DNA of 64,000 bases. Source: Actinomycetota bacterium (lineage in GTDB: Bacteria > Actinomycetota > Actinomycetes > Mycobacteriales > Pseudonocardiaceae). Made by a program: the position numbers and the translations under genes. This document shows positions 52,724 through 61,837 of the stretch, piece after piece. Under the pieces are notes generated by a model. That model was given only the letters and a program-made list of their open reading frames with translations. It ran no database searches and was not told the DNA's origin. The stretch lies in assembly GCA_021324675.1 (NCBI GenBank), contig JAJPIR010000142.1:21846-85845 (forward strand). Direction: 5' to 3'. Positions within the stretch are counted from its first letter, which is position 1. Every line of letters starts with the position of its first letter.

Positions 52724-53536
52724 GTGAAGCTGACGGGATGGCGGAACCGGGTGCGCAAGCTGATCATCGCAGTGCTGGTCGTCGTGGCCCTGGCAGTGGC
52801 GGCTGATTTCGGGGCGGCAGCGTTCGCTGAACACACCGTCGCCACCCAGATGCGCCAGCAGCTTGCCCTGCGCAGCGATCCCTCGGTACGGATCAACGGC
52901 TTTCCCTTCCTCACCCAGGCCCTGGCCGGCCACTACACCGCCATCGACGTGCAAGCCACCGGGGTGTCGGTGGATCCCTTGCATGATCTCGACGTGGAGG
53001 CAACGCTGCACGACGTCGACGCACCGCTTGCCGAGGTGACTTCCGGCGACGTGCACTCGGTCCGGGCGGCGCTGGTGGACGGCCGGGTTCGGATCAAGGA
53101 CACCGACCTTGGGAGAGCCATCGGGATCGAAGACCTGCGCATCCAGCAGCCATCTGACCAGGAAATCAAGGAACTACTCCCGGCCCGAACACCGGCAAGC
53201 GATGCGCCGCATGGCGACCGTGCGCCAGTACGGATGGTGGCCACTACCGACCTTGTGGGCCAGCGCACCGAGATCGTGGGAATCGGATTGATCCAGCTCA
53301 CCGGCGGTGTGGTGCGGATCACCGTCAGGGACGTCCGGCTGGCGCAGGACGGTGGCTCGGTGGGCCTGCCGCGGGCCGTGCGCCAAACCCTGCTCAACAC
53401 GCTCAGCACCGAGGTCAAACCGGGTCAGCTGCCCTTCGCCGTCACTCCCACCAAAGTCTGGGTGGACACCGGCTCAGTGGTCGTAGAAGGCACCGCTTCC
53501 AACGTTTCGCTGAACCAGATGCGAACCGGCGGTTAG
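52724..53536 (+). CDS. lmeA: LmeA-like phospholipid-binding protein (DUF2993)
   Basis: A 270-residue protein with an N-terminal signal/anchor (LIIAVLVVVALAVAADFGAAAFAE). SVRINGFPFLTQALAGHYTAIDVQATGV is the DUF2993 signature; later strands TTDLVGQRTEIVGIG and LPFAVTPTKVWVDTGSVVVEGTASNVSL form the lipid-binding barrel. LmeA binds phosphatidylinositol and supports lipomannan elongation in mycobacteria. It is syntenic with Rv0817c. Divergent from glnR; overlaps the convergent permease by 4 bases. Confidence 0.88.
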   Translation: MKLTGWRNRVRKLIIAVLVVVALAVAADFGAAAFAEHTVATQMRQQLALRSDPSVRINGFPFLTQALAGHYTAIDVQATGVSVDPLHDLDVEATLHDVDAPLAEVTSGDVHSVRAALVDGRVRIKDTDLGRAIGIEDLRIQQPSDQEIKELLPARTPASDAPHGDRAPVRMVATTDLVGQRTEIVGIGLIQLTGGVVRITVRDVRLAQDGGSVGLPRAVRQTLLNTLSTEVKPGQLPFAVTPTKVWVDTGSVVVEGTASNVSLNQMRTGG

Positions 53537-54720
53537 CTGGCGCGCAGCGCCTCCCGGAGGCGGACCCGTGCACCGGTGCGCAGCACCGCATTGCGATAGA
53601 TCCGGCCCGACAGCCACACCAGGGCCGGGATCATCAGCACCACGGGCGCCACCGCCAGAACTGCCTGCCACACCGGCACGCCACCGAAGGCGAGCCGCAT
53701 CGGCATCAAAGTGGGCGCAAACAGGGGGATCAGCGAGAGCACCTCGATCAGCCGGCTGTCCGGTTTGCTGGGCAGGATCGAGATGCCTAGCACGTAGGGC
53801 ACCACGAGCAGCATGAGGATCGGGCCGACCACCCCGGCGATTTCCTCCTGACGGGAGACCAGCGAGCTGGCGGCGGCAAGCACCAGGGCGTAGCTGAAAA
53901 ACCCGAGCAGGTACCACACCACCAACCACACGACTGTTCCCGCAACTGCCGAAGCCGGGATCGTCAGTGCCCCGGTGACCAGCCCGGCAATCGCCCCACC
54001 ACCGGCCACGATCGCGATCTGCACCAGGCCTACCTGGCCGATGCCCAACACCTTCCCCGCCATCAGCTGCCACGGCTGGATCGTGGAAAGCAGCAGCTCC
54101 ACTACCCGGCTGGACTTCTCCTCCACCACACCCTGCGCGACGACCTGGCCCCAGGTCTGCAGTGACAGGTAGATCAGCACGCCGGTAACGATGCCCAGGG
54201 CGATCCGCTGGCCGTTGATCTCCGGGGCGGCCTCGAGTGCCGCCACATCTAGCTGGGCTGACGCCACCGCGGCGCTCACCTGAGCCGGATCACCCCCCAG
54301 ATGGCGAACCTGCGCATCGAGCGCCTGCTGGTGAGCCAATGCAATGAACGCCGCACGCAGCCCTTCGTCGAGAGTTCTGTCCACGACGACCTGGATCGAT
54401 CCCGACGACCCCACCACGAGGGCATCCAACGCCCCGGACCGGACCTGCTGCTGACCACTGGACTGATCGGGCACCGTAGCCGTCTTCACGTTCGCGCCCG
54501 ACGCCTCAGCCACCGCCACAAACGGTTGGACCAGTGATGCGTTCTGGCTGGTAAAGCCCACCGAGTGGGCTGAAGACCCGGTGGCCAGCCGGAGCACCAC
54601 GGGAAACGCGACGACCACCGCGAGCAAGACGAGTGTGCCAATCCGGAAGCCCTTGGATCTGATCCGGGTGGTGATCTCCCGACGTGCGACCAATGCGACC
54701 GGCTGCCATGCCGAGCTCAC
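53533..54720 (-). CDS. ABC-2 type transporter permease
   Basis: A 395-residue NatB-like permease. One N-terminal helix (GTLVLLAVVVAFPVVLRLATG), a large extracytoplasmic domain (residues 45-170), then five helices, including LVQIAIVAGGGAIAGLVTGALTIPASAVAGTVVWLVVWYLLGFFSYALVLAAASSLV with VSRQEEIAGVVGPILMLLVVPY. The ATPase gene lies 4 bases upstream, so they form one exporter. Substrate unknown; not part of the mycobacterial order here, so an insertion in the block. Confidence 0.9.
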   Translation of the reverse strand: MSSAWQPVALVARREITTRIRSKGFRIGTLVLLAVVVAFPVVLRLATGSSAHSVGFTSQNASLVQPFVAVAEASGANVKTATVPDQSSGQQQVRSGALDALVVGSSGSIQVVVDRTLDEGLRAAFIALAHQQALDAQVRHLGGDPAQVSAAVASAQLDVAALEAAPEINGQRIALGIVTGVLIYLSLQTWGQVVAQGVVEEKSSRVVELLLSTIQPWQLMAGKVLGIGQVGLVQIAIVAGGGAIAGLVTGALTIPASAVAGTVVWLVVWYLLGFFSYALVLAAASSLVSRQEEIAGVVGPILMLLVVPYVLGISILPSKPDSRLIEVLSLIPLFAPTLMPMRLAFGGVPVWQAVLAVAPVVLMIPALVWLSGRIYRNAVLRTGARVRLREALRAS

Positions 54721-54724
54721 CGGC

Positions 54725-55633
54725 TCACCCCGCCACCTCGTCGCTGACCACGTTGCGGAACAAGTCCACCAGCGACGGTGGGCGCCACGCGAACTCCCGT
54801 ACCCGCCCGGTACTCAGCGCCATCTTCAAGACGACCTGGTCATCGAGATCTTGTGGTAGCTCCAGCACGGTGCGCGTGCCATCCTGCGCGCAGACCGTCA
54901 CACCAGGTATGCCATCAGCCCATCCCCGCGGAGCATCGGGAACATCGACGACAAGCTGGCTGCTGGCGCCGCTGCGCAATTCGTCCACCGAGCCGCAGGC
55001 CACCATCGCTCCGCCGCGGACGATGCCCACCCGATCGCACAGCCGCTGCACCAGATCCAGCTGGTGGCTGGAAAAAAGCACGGGGACCCCCTGCGCGCAC
55101 TTCTCCCGCAGCACCTCGCTCATGATCTCCACTGCCACCGGGTCGAGGCCGGAGAACGGCTCGTCGAGCACCAGCAGTGCCGGGTCGTGCACCAGCGCCG
55201 CAGCGAGCTGAACGCGCTGCTGGTTGCCCAGGCTCAACTTCTGTACCTCGTCATCGCGGTGCGCGGCCACGCCGAGGCGCTCGATCCAGGCCCGCACCGA
55301 TCGTTTGGCGACAGTCGGCGGCTGGCCATGCAACCGAGCCAGGTAGATCAGCTGCTCACCGACCGGCATCTTCGGGTAGAGCCCGCGTTCTTCCGGCATG
55401 TACCCGATGCGCCGCCTGCTTTCCAGATCGATCGGGCGACCATCCCACCGGACCTCGCCCCGGTCAGCAGCAAGCACACCGAGCGCGATCCGCATCGTGG
55501 TGGTCTTGCCCGCTCCGTTGCTGCCGACGAAGCCAAACAGCTCGCCAGCATGTACCTCGAAGGTCATCTCCCGCAACGCGACAACATCTCCGTACCGCTT
55601 GAAGACTGCGTCAACCTCCAACCGGTTGGTCAT
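54725..55633 (-). CDS. ABC transporter ATP-binding protein
   Basis: A 302-residue ATPase. Walker A GSNGAGKTT, signature LSLGNQQRVQLAAALVHDP, Walker B ALLVLDEPFSGLDP, H-loop SSHQ, followed by a DUF4162-type C-terminal domain (ASSQLVVDVPDAPRGWADGIPGV). Typical partner for the ABC-2 permease that follows. ATG 55633. Confidence 0.93.
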   Translation of the reverse strand: MTNRLEVDAVFKRYGDVVALREMTFEVHAGELFGFVGSNGAGKTTTMRIALGVLAADRGEVRWDGRPIDLESRRRIGYMPEERGLYPKMPVGEQLIYLARLHGQPPTVAKRSVRAWIERLGVAAHRDDEVQKLSLGNQQRVQLAAALVHDPALLVLDEPFSGLDPVAVEIMSEVLREKCAQGVPVLFSSHQLDLVQRLCDRVGIVRGGAMVACGSVDELRSGASSQLVVDVPDAPRGWADGIPGVTVCAQDGTRTVLELPQDLDDQVVLKMALSTGRVREFAWRPPSLVDLFRNVVSDEVAG

Positions 55634-55994
55634 CCACGTCCTTCCGGGGCGTATCGGGAGAGGTTTTCCGCATGCACGGGGACCACGACACTACAGACGG
55701 CACCGACGCCACTGGCACCTTCGTGGAATGGCGGTCCCGCACAGCGGGACTGTCGGGTAGTGTCGCTGTCGTGCACCCGCTGCTAACCAAGCGCCGGGCT
55801 GTTGATTTCTGCCGCCTGAACAGCAGCCTCTGTTGCCTGGCCTGACCGGGCAGCTACTCCTCGATGATCGCGGGTGCCTTTTAGCGATTCTTCGCGCATC
55901 GCCCGAATTGTCACAGACGAGCAGCACCGGGAAATGTCTTGAAGTAAACGATTTAAATACACACCGCCATCAACATGGAACGAGGAGCTGTCGC

Positions 55995-56837
55995 ATGAGC
56001 CGCGAAAACGTCCTGGTCACGCCCGACTGGGCAGAGCAGAACCTGGACACCGACGGCGTCGTCTTCGTCGAGGTCGACGAGGACACCACCGCCTACGACG
56101 CTGGGCACATCCCCGGTGCTGTGAAGATCAACTGGAAGACCGAGCTCCAGGACCCGGTGATCCGCGACTTCGTGGACAAGGGCGCCTTCGAGAAACTGCT
56201 GTCGGATAAGGGCATCAGCAACGACGACACCGTCGTGCTTTACGGCGGTAACAACAACTGGTTCGCCGCTTACGCCTACTGGTATTTCAAGCTCTACGGG
56301 CACGACAATGTCAAGCTGCTCGACGGCGGGCGCAAGAAGTGGGAACTCGACGGCCGTCCCTTGAACACCGACGAGGTGAAGCGACCGGCCACCAGCTACA
56401 CCGCCAAGCACGACCAGGACACCTCGATCCGGGCATTCCGGCAGGAAGTGGTCGATGCGATCGGCAACAAGAACCTGGTCGACGTCCGGTCACCGGACGA
56501 GTTCGCCGGCAAGATCCTGGCACCGGCCCACCTGCCGCAAGAGGTAGCGCAGCGTCCCGGGCACATCCCTACGGCGATCAACGTGCCCTGGTCGAAGGCC
56601 GCCAACGATGACGGCACCTTCAAGTCCGACGACGAGCTGCGGGCACTGTACGAGGGTGCCGGGCTGGACAACGGCAAGCCGACCATCGCCTACTGCCGCA
56701 TCGGTGAGCGGTCCAGCCACACCTGGTTCGTGCTGCACGAACTGCTCGGACAGCCCGACGTCAAGAACTACGACGGGTCCTGGACCGAGTACGGCTCGCT
56801 GGTCGGCGCCCCCATCGAGCTCGGCAGCAAGGGCTGA
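55995..56837 (+). CDS. cysA: Thiosulfate sulfurtransferase (tandem rhodanese), CysA type
   Basis: A 280-residue two-domain rhodanese. The inactive N-domain has AYDAGHIPGAVKINWKTELQDP; the active C-domain has LVDVRSPDEFAGK and the loop C234-R-I-G-E-R-S with the persulfide Cys. It transfers sulfane sulfur. Syntenic with mycobacterial CysA2 (Rv0815c) and followed directly by the DUF1416 gene, its usual partner SseC. GAGGAG before ATG 55995. Confidence 0.95.
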   Translation: MSRENVLVTPDWAEQNLDTDGVVFVEVDEDTTAYDAGHIPGAVKINWKTELQDPVIRDFVDKGAFEKLLSDKGISNDDTVVLYGGNNNWFAAYAYWYFKLYGHDNVKLLDGGRKKWELDGRPLNTDEVKRPATSYTAKHDQDTSIRAFRQEVVDAIGNKNLVDVRSPDEFAGKILAPAHLPQEVAQRPGHIPTAINVPWSKAANDDGTFKSDDELRALYEGAGLDNGKPTIAYCRIGERSSHTWFVLHELLGQPDVKNYDGSWTEYGSLVGAPIELGSKG

Positions 56838-56842
56838 GCGCG

Positions 56843-57142
56843 GTGTGCGGGGCACCGGAACAGACCCAGGTCTTGCCACCGGGCACCGACCTGTCCAAGC
56901 AGACCGTGCTGACCGGCACGGTGCGGGCAGAGGGGGAACCACTCGGCGGAGCGTACGTCCGGTTGCTCGACGGCACCGGTGAGTTCACCGCCGAGGTGGT
57001 GTCCTCAGCCTCCGGCCAGTTTAGGTTCTTCGCCGCCCCGGGCACCTGGACCGTCCGCGCTTTGCACCGATCCGGTGTCGGTGAAGCAACGGTCACCGCC
57101 GACGCCCCTGGCCTGTACACCGTCACCGTGACCGTGTCCTGA
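56843..57142 (+). CDS. DUF1416 protein (SseC-like)
   Basis: A 99-residue beta-sandwich protein: MCGAPEQTQVLPPGTDLSKQTVLTGTVRAEGEPLGGAYVRLLDGTGEFTAEVVSSASGQFRFFAAPGTWTVRALH is the DUF1416 signature. It accompanies the rhodanese (cysA-sseC pair) and is assumed to take part in sulfur transfer. GTG start 5 bases after the cysA stop. The compound palindrome 57151-57290 begins 8 bases after its stop. Confidence 0.9.
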   Translation: MCGAPEQTQVLPPGTDLSKQTVLTGTVRAEGEPLGGAYVRLLDGTGEFTAEVVSSASGQFRFFAAPGTWTVRALHRSGVGEATVTADAPGLYTVTVTVS

Positions 57143-57150
57143 CCACCCCG

Positions 57151-57290
57151 GGTTGGTGGCTCTTCAAGGACTACCAACCCCGGTAGTCGACGTCGTTAAC
57201 GGCCGCCAACCCCGCCAGCGTGCTGACGGGGTTGGCGGCCGTTATGAGTAAGCCACGACGGGGTTGGTAGTCCTTGAAGAGCCACCAACC
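57151..57290. repeat. Compound double palindrome
   Basis: Outer arms 57151-57182 and 57259-57290 are perfect 32-base inverted repeats. Inside them, 57197-57214 and 57227-57244 form a second perfect 18-base pair with a 12-base loop. Outer and inner arms share CCAACCCCG. The right outer arm reaches the -35 position of the next P450 promoter. Confidence 0.9.
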
Positions 57291-57306
57291 TGCTCGGAAC
57301 GTTAGG

Positions 57307-57320
57307 TATATTGCCTGGTT
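57307..57320 (+). promoter_or_regulatory. -10 element of a leaderless P450 transcript
   Basis: TATATT (57307-57312) lies 8 bases before the ATG at 57321 and no ribosome site intervenes. The -35 position falls at the end of the compound palindrome. Confidence 0.5.
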
Positions 57321-58655
57321 ATGGCGAGCGCGCCACCGCCCGGCCCGCCGCTGCCGGCCGCGATCCAGGCCGGGCTGATCTGGCTGGATCCGATCCGCTT
57401 CGTCGATACCTGCCACCGCCGCTATGGCGATGTGTTCGCCATTCGCATTCCTGTGATCGGCACGCTGGTGTTCCTGGCCAACCCCGAGCACATCCGGATG
57501 GTTGCCCGCGGCGATCCCGCGATCTTTCATGCCGGTGAGGCAGCCGCGCCGCTAGCCCAGGTGGTCGGCAGGCACTCGCTGCTCGTCATCGACGATGACA
57601 AGCACCGGCGCAGCCGCAGCCTGATGTTGCCGGCCTTCCACGGCGATGCGGTGCGCCGCCAGATCGCCGAGATGATCGCCATCACCGCCGAGGAGGTGGC
57701 GCGGTGGCCGGTCGGTGAACCGTTCCCGCTGTACCCCCGGATGCAGCGGCTCACCCTCGAGGTGATCCTGCGCACCGTCATCGGGGTGCACGACCGGCAC
57801 CGGCTTGCCGCGCTGCGGGCGGCGCTGCCCCCCATGATGGAAATCGGCTCCCCAGTGGAGCTGATCCCGCCACCGGAGGCGTTGCTGCGGTTTGGCATGT
57901 GGCGCCGCCGCGCCCAGCGCAGGGCCGCTGCTGTGGAGCTACTCAACGATGAAATCCACCGTTGCCGCGCCGACCCGCAGCTGGAACAGCGAACCGACGC
58001 GCTGGCGATGCTGGTGCGCAGCGGCAGCAGCACAGCAAGCGCGGGCGAGCCTATGCCCGACGACGAGCTCGTCGACCAACTCGTCACGCTGCTGCTGGCC
58101 GGGCACGACACCACGGCAACGGCGCTGTCTTGGGCATTCGAGCGGTTGACCCGCCATCCCGAGCTGCTGGCGCGCACCGCGCACGCCGCCGCCGACGGCG
58201 ATGAGGCCTGGCTTGACGCGGTGTGCAGGGAAAGCTTGCGGATACGGCCGGTGGTCTTCGAGTTCGGCCGCAAGCTCACCGCTGACCTGCAGCTTGGCGG
58301 GTATCACCTCCCGGCTGGCGTCATCCTGGCTCCCAGCATCAACTTGGTGCAGCACAGCAGCCGGTACTACCCCGACCCGGACTCCTTCCAGCCGCAACGC
58401 TTCCTTGGCCAGCGGCCCGACCCGGCCGTCTGGCTGCCCTTCGGTGGTGGGGTACGCCGCTGCCTAGGTGCCACCTTCGCGCAGGTGGAGATGCGCACCG
58501 TATTGCGGGAGATCCTGCTCCGGGTGGAGCTCGCCGCAACCACGGCGCCGGACGAGCCGGTCCGAGCCCGGCACGTGACGATGGTCCCGCGGCAAGGAGC
58601 GGTCGTCACCGTGCGCCGCCGCATCGCCGCTGCTCGCCTCGCAACGGCGTCATGA
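57321..58655 (+). CDS. Cytochrome P450, CYP135/138-like
   Basis: A 444-residue P450. RRYGDVFAIRIPVIGTLVFLANPEHIRMV, I-helix LLLAGHDTTATALSWAFERL, ExxR as CRESLRI, and the heme loop WLPFGGGVRRCLGATFAQVE with thiolate Cys381. The N-terminal GPPLPAAIQAG and overall layout recall the mycobacterial CYP135-138 group, longer than the P450 at 5023. No redox partner nearby. Inserted between DUF1416 and nitrobindin genes, which are neighbours in mycobacteria. Substrate unknown. Confidence 0.92.
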   Translation: MASAPPPGPPLPAAIQAGLIWLDPIRFVDTCHRRYGDVFAIRIPVIGTLVFLANPEHIRMVARGDPAIFHAGEAAAPLAQVVGRHSLLVIDDDKHRRSRSLMLPAFHGDAVRRQIAEMIAITAEEVARWPVGEPFPLYPRMQRLTLEVILRTVIGVHDRHRLAALRAALPPMMEIGSPVELIPPPEALLRFGMWRRRAQRRAAAVELLNDEIHRCRADPQLEQRTDALAMLVRSGSSTASAGEPMPDDELVDQLVTLLLAGHDTTATALSWAFERLTRHPELLARTAHAAADGDEAWLDAVCRESLRIRPVVFEFGRKLTADLQLGGYHLPAGVILAPSINLVQHSSRYYPDPDSFQPQRFLGQRPDPAVWLPFGGGVRRCLGATFAQVEMRTVLREILLRVELAATTAPDEPVRARHVTMVPRQGAVVTVRRRIAAARLATAS

Positions 58656-58801
58656 GTCAGCCGCAGTTACCCCGCCGCGATTGTCCGACTCAAACCAGGT
58701 AGGGCGGGCTGCACGGCAGCGCACCACCTCCGAGATGGCCAGCACGGAGCCAATGGCAGGCTAATGACCCCTAAACAGCCGGTAGCTGGGGAGGTATGCA
58801 G

Positions 58802-59203
58802 ATGGGTCGAGGGGCAGTGGTGGTAGCTGCGGCAGCAGTGGCAGCAGTAGCGACACTCGGGGGCTGCGGGAACGGCGCCAGTACCGGGCCCGGCGCCAAT
58901 CCCAGCGGTGCGTCGGCGAAGCCGCCGGCCGCATCGACCACCGTCCGCACGATCAATGTCAAGGTCCGTGGCGGCAAGGCCACCGGCGACACCGGCCGGA
59001 TCGCGGTGGCCACCGGCACGCCGATCGTGCTGTCGGTGAGCAGCGACGTGGCTGACGAGATCCACGTGCACGGCTACGACCGCAAGGCCAACATTCCCGC
59101 CGGCGCCACCGCGGCGGTGACGTTCGTCGCAAACACTCCCGGTGTTTTCGAAGTGGAGCTGGAGAACTCCAAGTTGCAGCTGCTGCAACTGCAAGTGGGC
59201 TGA
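58802..59203 (+). CDS. Cupredoxin-like lipoprotein
   Basis: A 133-residue lipoprotein: signal VVVAAAAVAAVATLGGC with lipobox Cys, a Ser/Pro/Ala linker, then RTINVKVRGGKATGDTGRIAVATGTPIVLSVSSDVADEIHVHGYDRKANIPAGATAAVTFVANTPGVFEVEL, a cupredoxin-type sandwich. It has His-Val-His (DEIHVHGYD), but the usual C-terminal Cys/Met copper ligands are missing (ends LLQLQVG), so metal binding is doubtful. ATG 58802 has GGGGAGG 7 bases upstream; ATG 58796 is too close. Confidence 0.85.
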   Translation: MGRGAVVVAAAAVAAVATLGGCGNGASTGPGANPSGASAKPPAASTTVRTINVKVRGGKATGDTGRIAVATGTPIVLSVSSDVADEIHVHGYDRKANIPAGATAAVTFVANTPGVFEVELENSKLQLLQLQVG

Positions 59204-59233
59204 TACCGCCAGGCACGCTCGACGGATCAGCCT

Positions 59234-59875
59234 ATGATCTCGGGCGTGGTAGCCACCGGCGGTTCCAGCGGCGACGAGGCATTGCGGCTCGCCGCGCAGC
59301 GCGCGCAGCGCACCGGCGTGCGCAACATGCCCGAGTTCACCGATCTACCGGTTCCCGGTGACACCGCCAACCTGCGGGAGGGCCCTGAGCTGCATCCGCA
59401 GTGCCTCATGCTGCTGCCCCTGGTCGGGGTCTGGCGTGGCGAGGGAGAGGTCGTCTACCCGACCATCGACGGGCCGTTCCGCTTCGGGCAGCAGCTGGTG
59501 ATCTGCCACGACGGGCGGCCGTTCCTGCGTTACGAGTCGCGCGCGTGGTTGCTCGACGCTGACGGCAACGTGATCCGGCCGGCAGCCCGGGAAACCGGGT
59601 TCTGGCGGCCCCAGAGCGACGACACCATCGAGCTGCTCGCCGCCCACGGCACCGGCATCCTGGAGCTGTACTACGGGCAGCCCCGCAACCAGACCTCATG
59701 GGAGCTGGGCACCGACACGGTGGTGCGCAGCGCGACGGCCAAGGACGTCACCGCAGCGCACCGGCTCTACGGCATCGTCAATGGCGGCGACCTGGCCTAC
59801 GTCGAGGAGCGCGCCATGGTCGGCCAACCGATGCAACCCCACGTCTCGGCCCGCTTGCAACGCGTAGCCGGCTGA
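59234..59875 (+). CDS. Nitrobindin-family heme protein (FABP-like, DUF1794)
   Basis: A ~213-residue beta-barrel. LLPLVGVWRGEGEVVYPTIDGPFRFGQQLVICHDGRPFLRYESRAWLLDADG contains the GxWxGxG motif; the C-terminal QPMQPHVSARLQRV supplies the heme-axial His. Bacterial nitrobindins isomerise peroxynitrite. Syntenic with Rv0813c. The first ~35 residues are Gly/Ala-rich and the start is uncertain (59234 or GTG 59246). Confidence 0.9.
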   Translation: MISGVVATGGSSGDEALRLAAQRAQRTGVRNMPEFTDLPVPGDTANLREGPELHPQCLMLLPLVGVWRGEGEVVYPTIDGPFRFGQQLVICHDGRPFLRYESRAWLLDADGNVIRPAARETGFWRPQSDDTIELLAAHGTGILELYYGQPRNQTSWELGTDTVVRSATAKDVTAAHRLYGIVNGGDLAYVEERAMVGQPMQPHVSARLQRVAG

Positions 59876-60278
59876 CAGACGGAACAGTCGCAGGAGCAGG
59901 GGGCACAGAAAATAGTCAGCCCCCGGGGCTTGCCGCGCGTGTAGCGGCGGGCCCAAGCGGGACTAGTGCTCGGGCGACCCCGGGGGCCGGGTGACTGCCT
60001 TGGATTCGCCGGCCGCCTCTCGCATCCCCGCCGCCATGATCAACGGTCAGGGTGGAGGTGGCCTTCCACGGCCGTCGGCGGCTCTAGCTGGCAGCCACCT
60101 CACGAGTCCTATAGCCGTTCAACCTTGGACCACCTCCTTTCCCGTGTACTTTCACGCTATCCGCGCCGTAGTAGGCCCGCAATGGATTAGCCCCCTCAAT
60201 GCAGGGTCACCCCGCAGCGCCACGAGTGACCAGGCGCGATACCCGTTCGGGCAGGGCAGTCGCGCTACCATCGTCGGT
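59876..60278. other. 403-base intergenic region
   Basis: No gene. GCCCCCGGGG (59919-59928) and CCCCGGGGGC (59978-59987) form a 10-bp inverted repeat after the nitrobindin gene, a possible terminator. The 3' end carries the Fur promoter: TACCAT (60266-60271), 7 bases before the GTG start. Confidence 0.45.
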
Positions 60279-60713
60279 GTGGACACCAGCCTGCGCCGCA
60301 CATTGCATGAGCGCGGGATGCGGATGACCCCGCAACGCCAGCTGGTGCTCGACGCCGTGCGGGAGTTGGAGCACGCCACCCCAGAACGTATCTGCGAACA
60401 CGTGCAACGCGTCGCACCCGCGGTCAACATCACGACCGTCTACCGCACCCTTGAGCTGCTCGAGGGGCTTGATCTGGTGCGCCATACCCACCTCGGGCAC
60501 GGCGCGCCCACTTACTCCACCCAAGGACATCAACATGTCCACCTGGTGTGTCACCGCTGCGAAGCCCTCATCGAGGTGCCACCCGAGGAGCTTGCCGATC
60601 TGATCGAGCGGTTGCGGTCCCGGTTCGGGTTCGTGGTTGACGCCAGCCACCTGGCGCTGTCTGGGCGCTGCGCCAAGCATGCCGAGCCGACCATGGAGAA
60701 CGACGGCTCGTGA
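60279..60713 (+). CDS. Fur-family metalloregulator
   Basis: A 144-residue Fur-type repressor. RRTLHERGMRMTPQRQLVLDAVRELEHATPERICEHVQ and VNITTVYRTLELLEGLDLVRHTHLGHGAPTY form the winged helix. HQHVHLVCHRCEALIEVP has the metal-binding His cluster and CxxC; the C-terminal part keeps only one Cys (GRCAKHAE). Which metal is sensed (Zn, Fe or peroxide) cannot be decided. GTG start without a ribosome site and a TACCAT -10 suggest a leaderless mRNA. The stop overlaps ygfZ by 4 bases. Confidence 0.9.
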   Translation: MDTSLRRTLHERGMRMTPQRQLVLDAVRELEHATPERICEHVQRVAPAVNITTVYRTLELLEGLDLVRHTHLGHGAPTYSTQGHQHVHLVCHRCEALIEVPPEELADLIERLRSRFGFVVDASHLALSGRCAKHAEPTMENDGS

Positions 60714-61741
60714 CCTCGCCCTTGCTAGCACACCCGGGTGCGATACCCCCGCCGGAGCAGTCTCCAGACCTTGACGTCGCCTGGCACTATGGAGACCCGC
60801 TTGGTGAACAGCGCACCGCCGAGCGCGGCGTGGTGGTGGTAGACCGGTCCAACCGGGAGATCCTTGCGGTGCCGGGTGAGGACCGGCTGAGCTGGCTGCA
60901 CACCATCACCTCCCAGCACCTGCTCGCGCTCGGTGAAGGTGAACATACCGAGGCACTGGTGCTGGACCTGCACGGCCACGTCGAGCACCACGCGGCGGTG
61001 TCGCATGTGGACAGCACGGTATGGCTAGACACCGAGCCGGGTAGAGCGCAGGGACTGCTGGCCTACCTGAAATCGATGATCTTCTGGTCGAAGGTGGAGC
61101 CCCGGGACGCAACAGCAGAGCTGGCCGTGTTGTCCGTGCTCGGCCCGCGCACCGACCACGTGCTCACCCAGGTAGGAGGGCTCGGCGGTTTCGTCCGCGT
61201 AGCAACGGGCCGTACCGACCTCGTCGTGCCGCGTGACGAACTGACCCAAGCTTGGCACCGCCTCGTTGACGCGGGTGCGACCCCGGCGGGCAGCTGGGCG
61301 TACGAGGCGCTGCGGGTAGCGGGGCTGCGCCCGCGGCTGGGCGTCGACACCGACGAGCGCACCATCCCGCACGAGGTCGGCTGGATCGGTCCTGCGGTGC
61401 ACTTGAACAAGGGCTGCTACCGGGGGCAGGAAACGGTCGCTCGGGTCGCCAATCTCGGTCGGCCGCCACGGCGGATGGTGCTCCTGCACCTGGAGTCACC
61501 CGAGCAGGTACCGGCCACCGGAGACCCGGTACGGGCTGGCGAGCGGGTGGTTGGCCGGGTCGGCACCGTGGCCGTCCACCACGAGCTCGGCCCGATCGCT
61601 CTGGCTCTGCTCAAACGCTCGGTTGAACCCGCCACGCCCCTGCAAGCCGGTCCCGCGTCAGCGTCGATCGAACCGGCGTCCGTTCCCCCCGACACCGGCG
61701 AACCGCCTGGCCGCGCCGCGCTGCGCCGTCTCAGGGGATAG
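60710..61741 (+). CDS. ygfZ: YgfZ/GcvT-fold folate-binding protein
   Basis: A 343-residue protein of the YgfZ family, which helps assemble or repair Fe-S clusters with tetrahydrofolate. VVVDRSNREILAVPGEDRLSWLHTITSQHL is the N-terminal half, and the family signature K-G-C-Y-R-G-Q-E is present in LNKGCYRGQETVARV, carrying the conserved Cys. The GTG start overlaps the Fur stop (GTGA). Syntenic with Rv0811c. Confidence 0.92.
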   Translation: MTSPLLAHPGAIPPPEQSPDLDVAWHYGDPLGEQRTAERGVVVVDRSNREILAVPGEDRLSWLHTITSQHLLALGEGEHTEALVLDLHGHVEHHAAVSHVDSTVWLDTEPGRAQGLLAYLKSMIFWSKVEPRDATAELAVLSVLGPRTDHVLTQVGGLGGFVRVATGRTDLVVPRDELTQAWHRLVDAGATPAGSWAYEALRVAGLRPRLGVDTDERTIPHEVGWIGPAVHLNKGCYRGQETVARVANLGRPPRRMVLLHLESPEQVPATGDPVRAGERVVGRVGTVAVHHELGPIALALLKRSVEPATPLQAGPASASIEPASVPPDTGEPPGRAALRRLRG

Positions 61742-61837
61742 CACAACACGCTGGGAGTCACACCGCTCACGACGTGGAGCGCGCGCATCACCCCGTTGGA
61801 GGCCGTAGGCGGCGGCGCAGGTGGCAGGATAAGCGAT

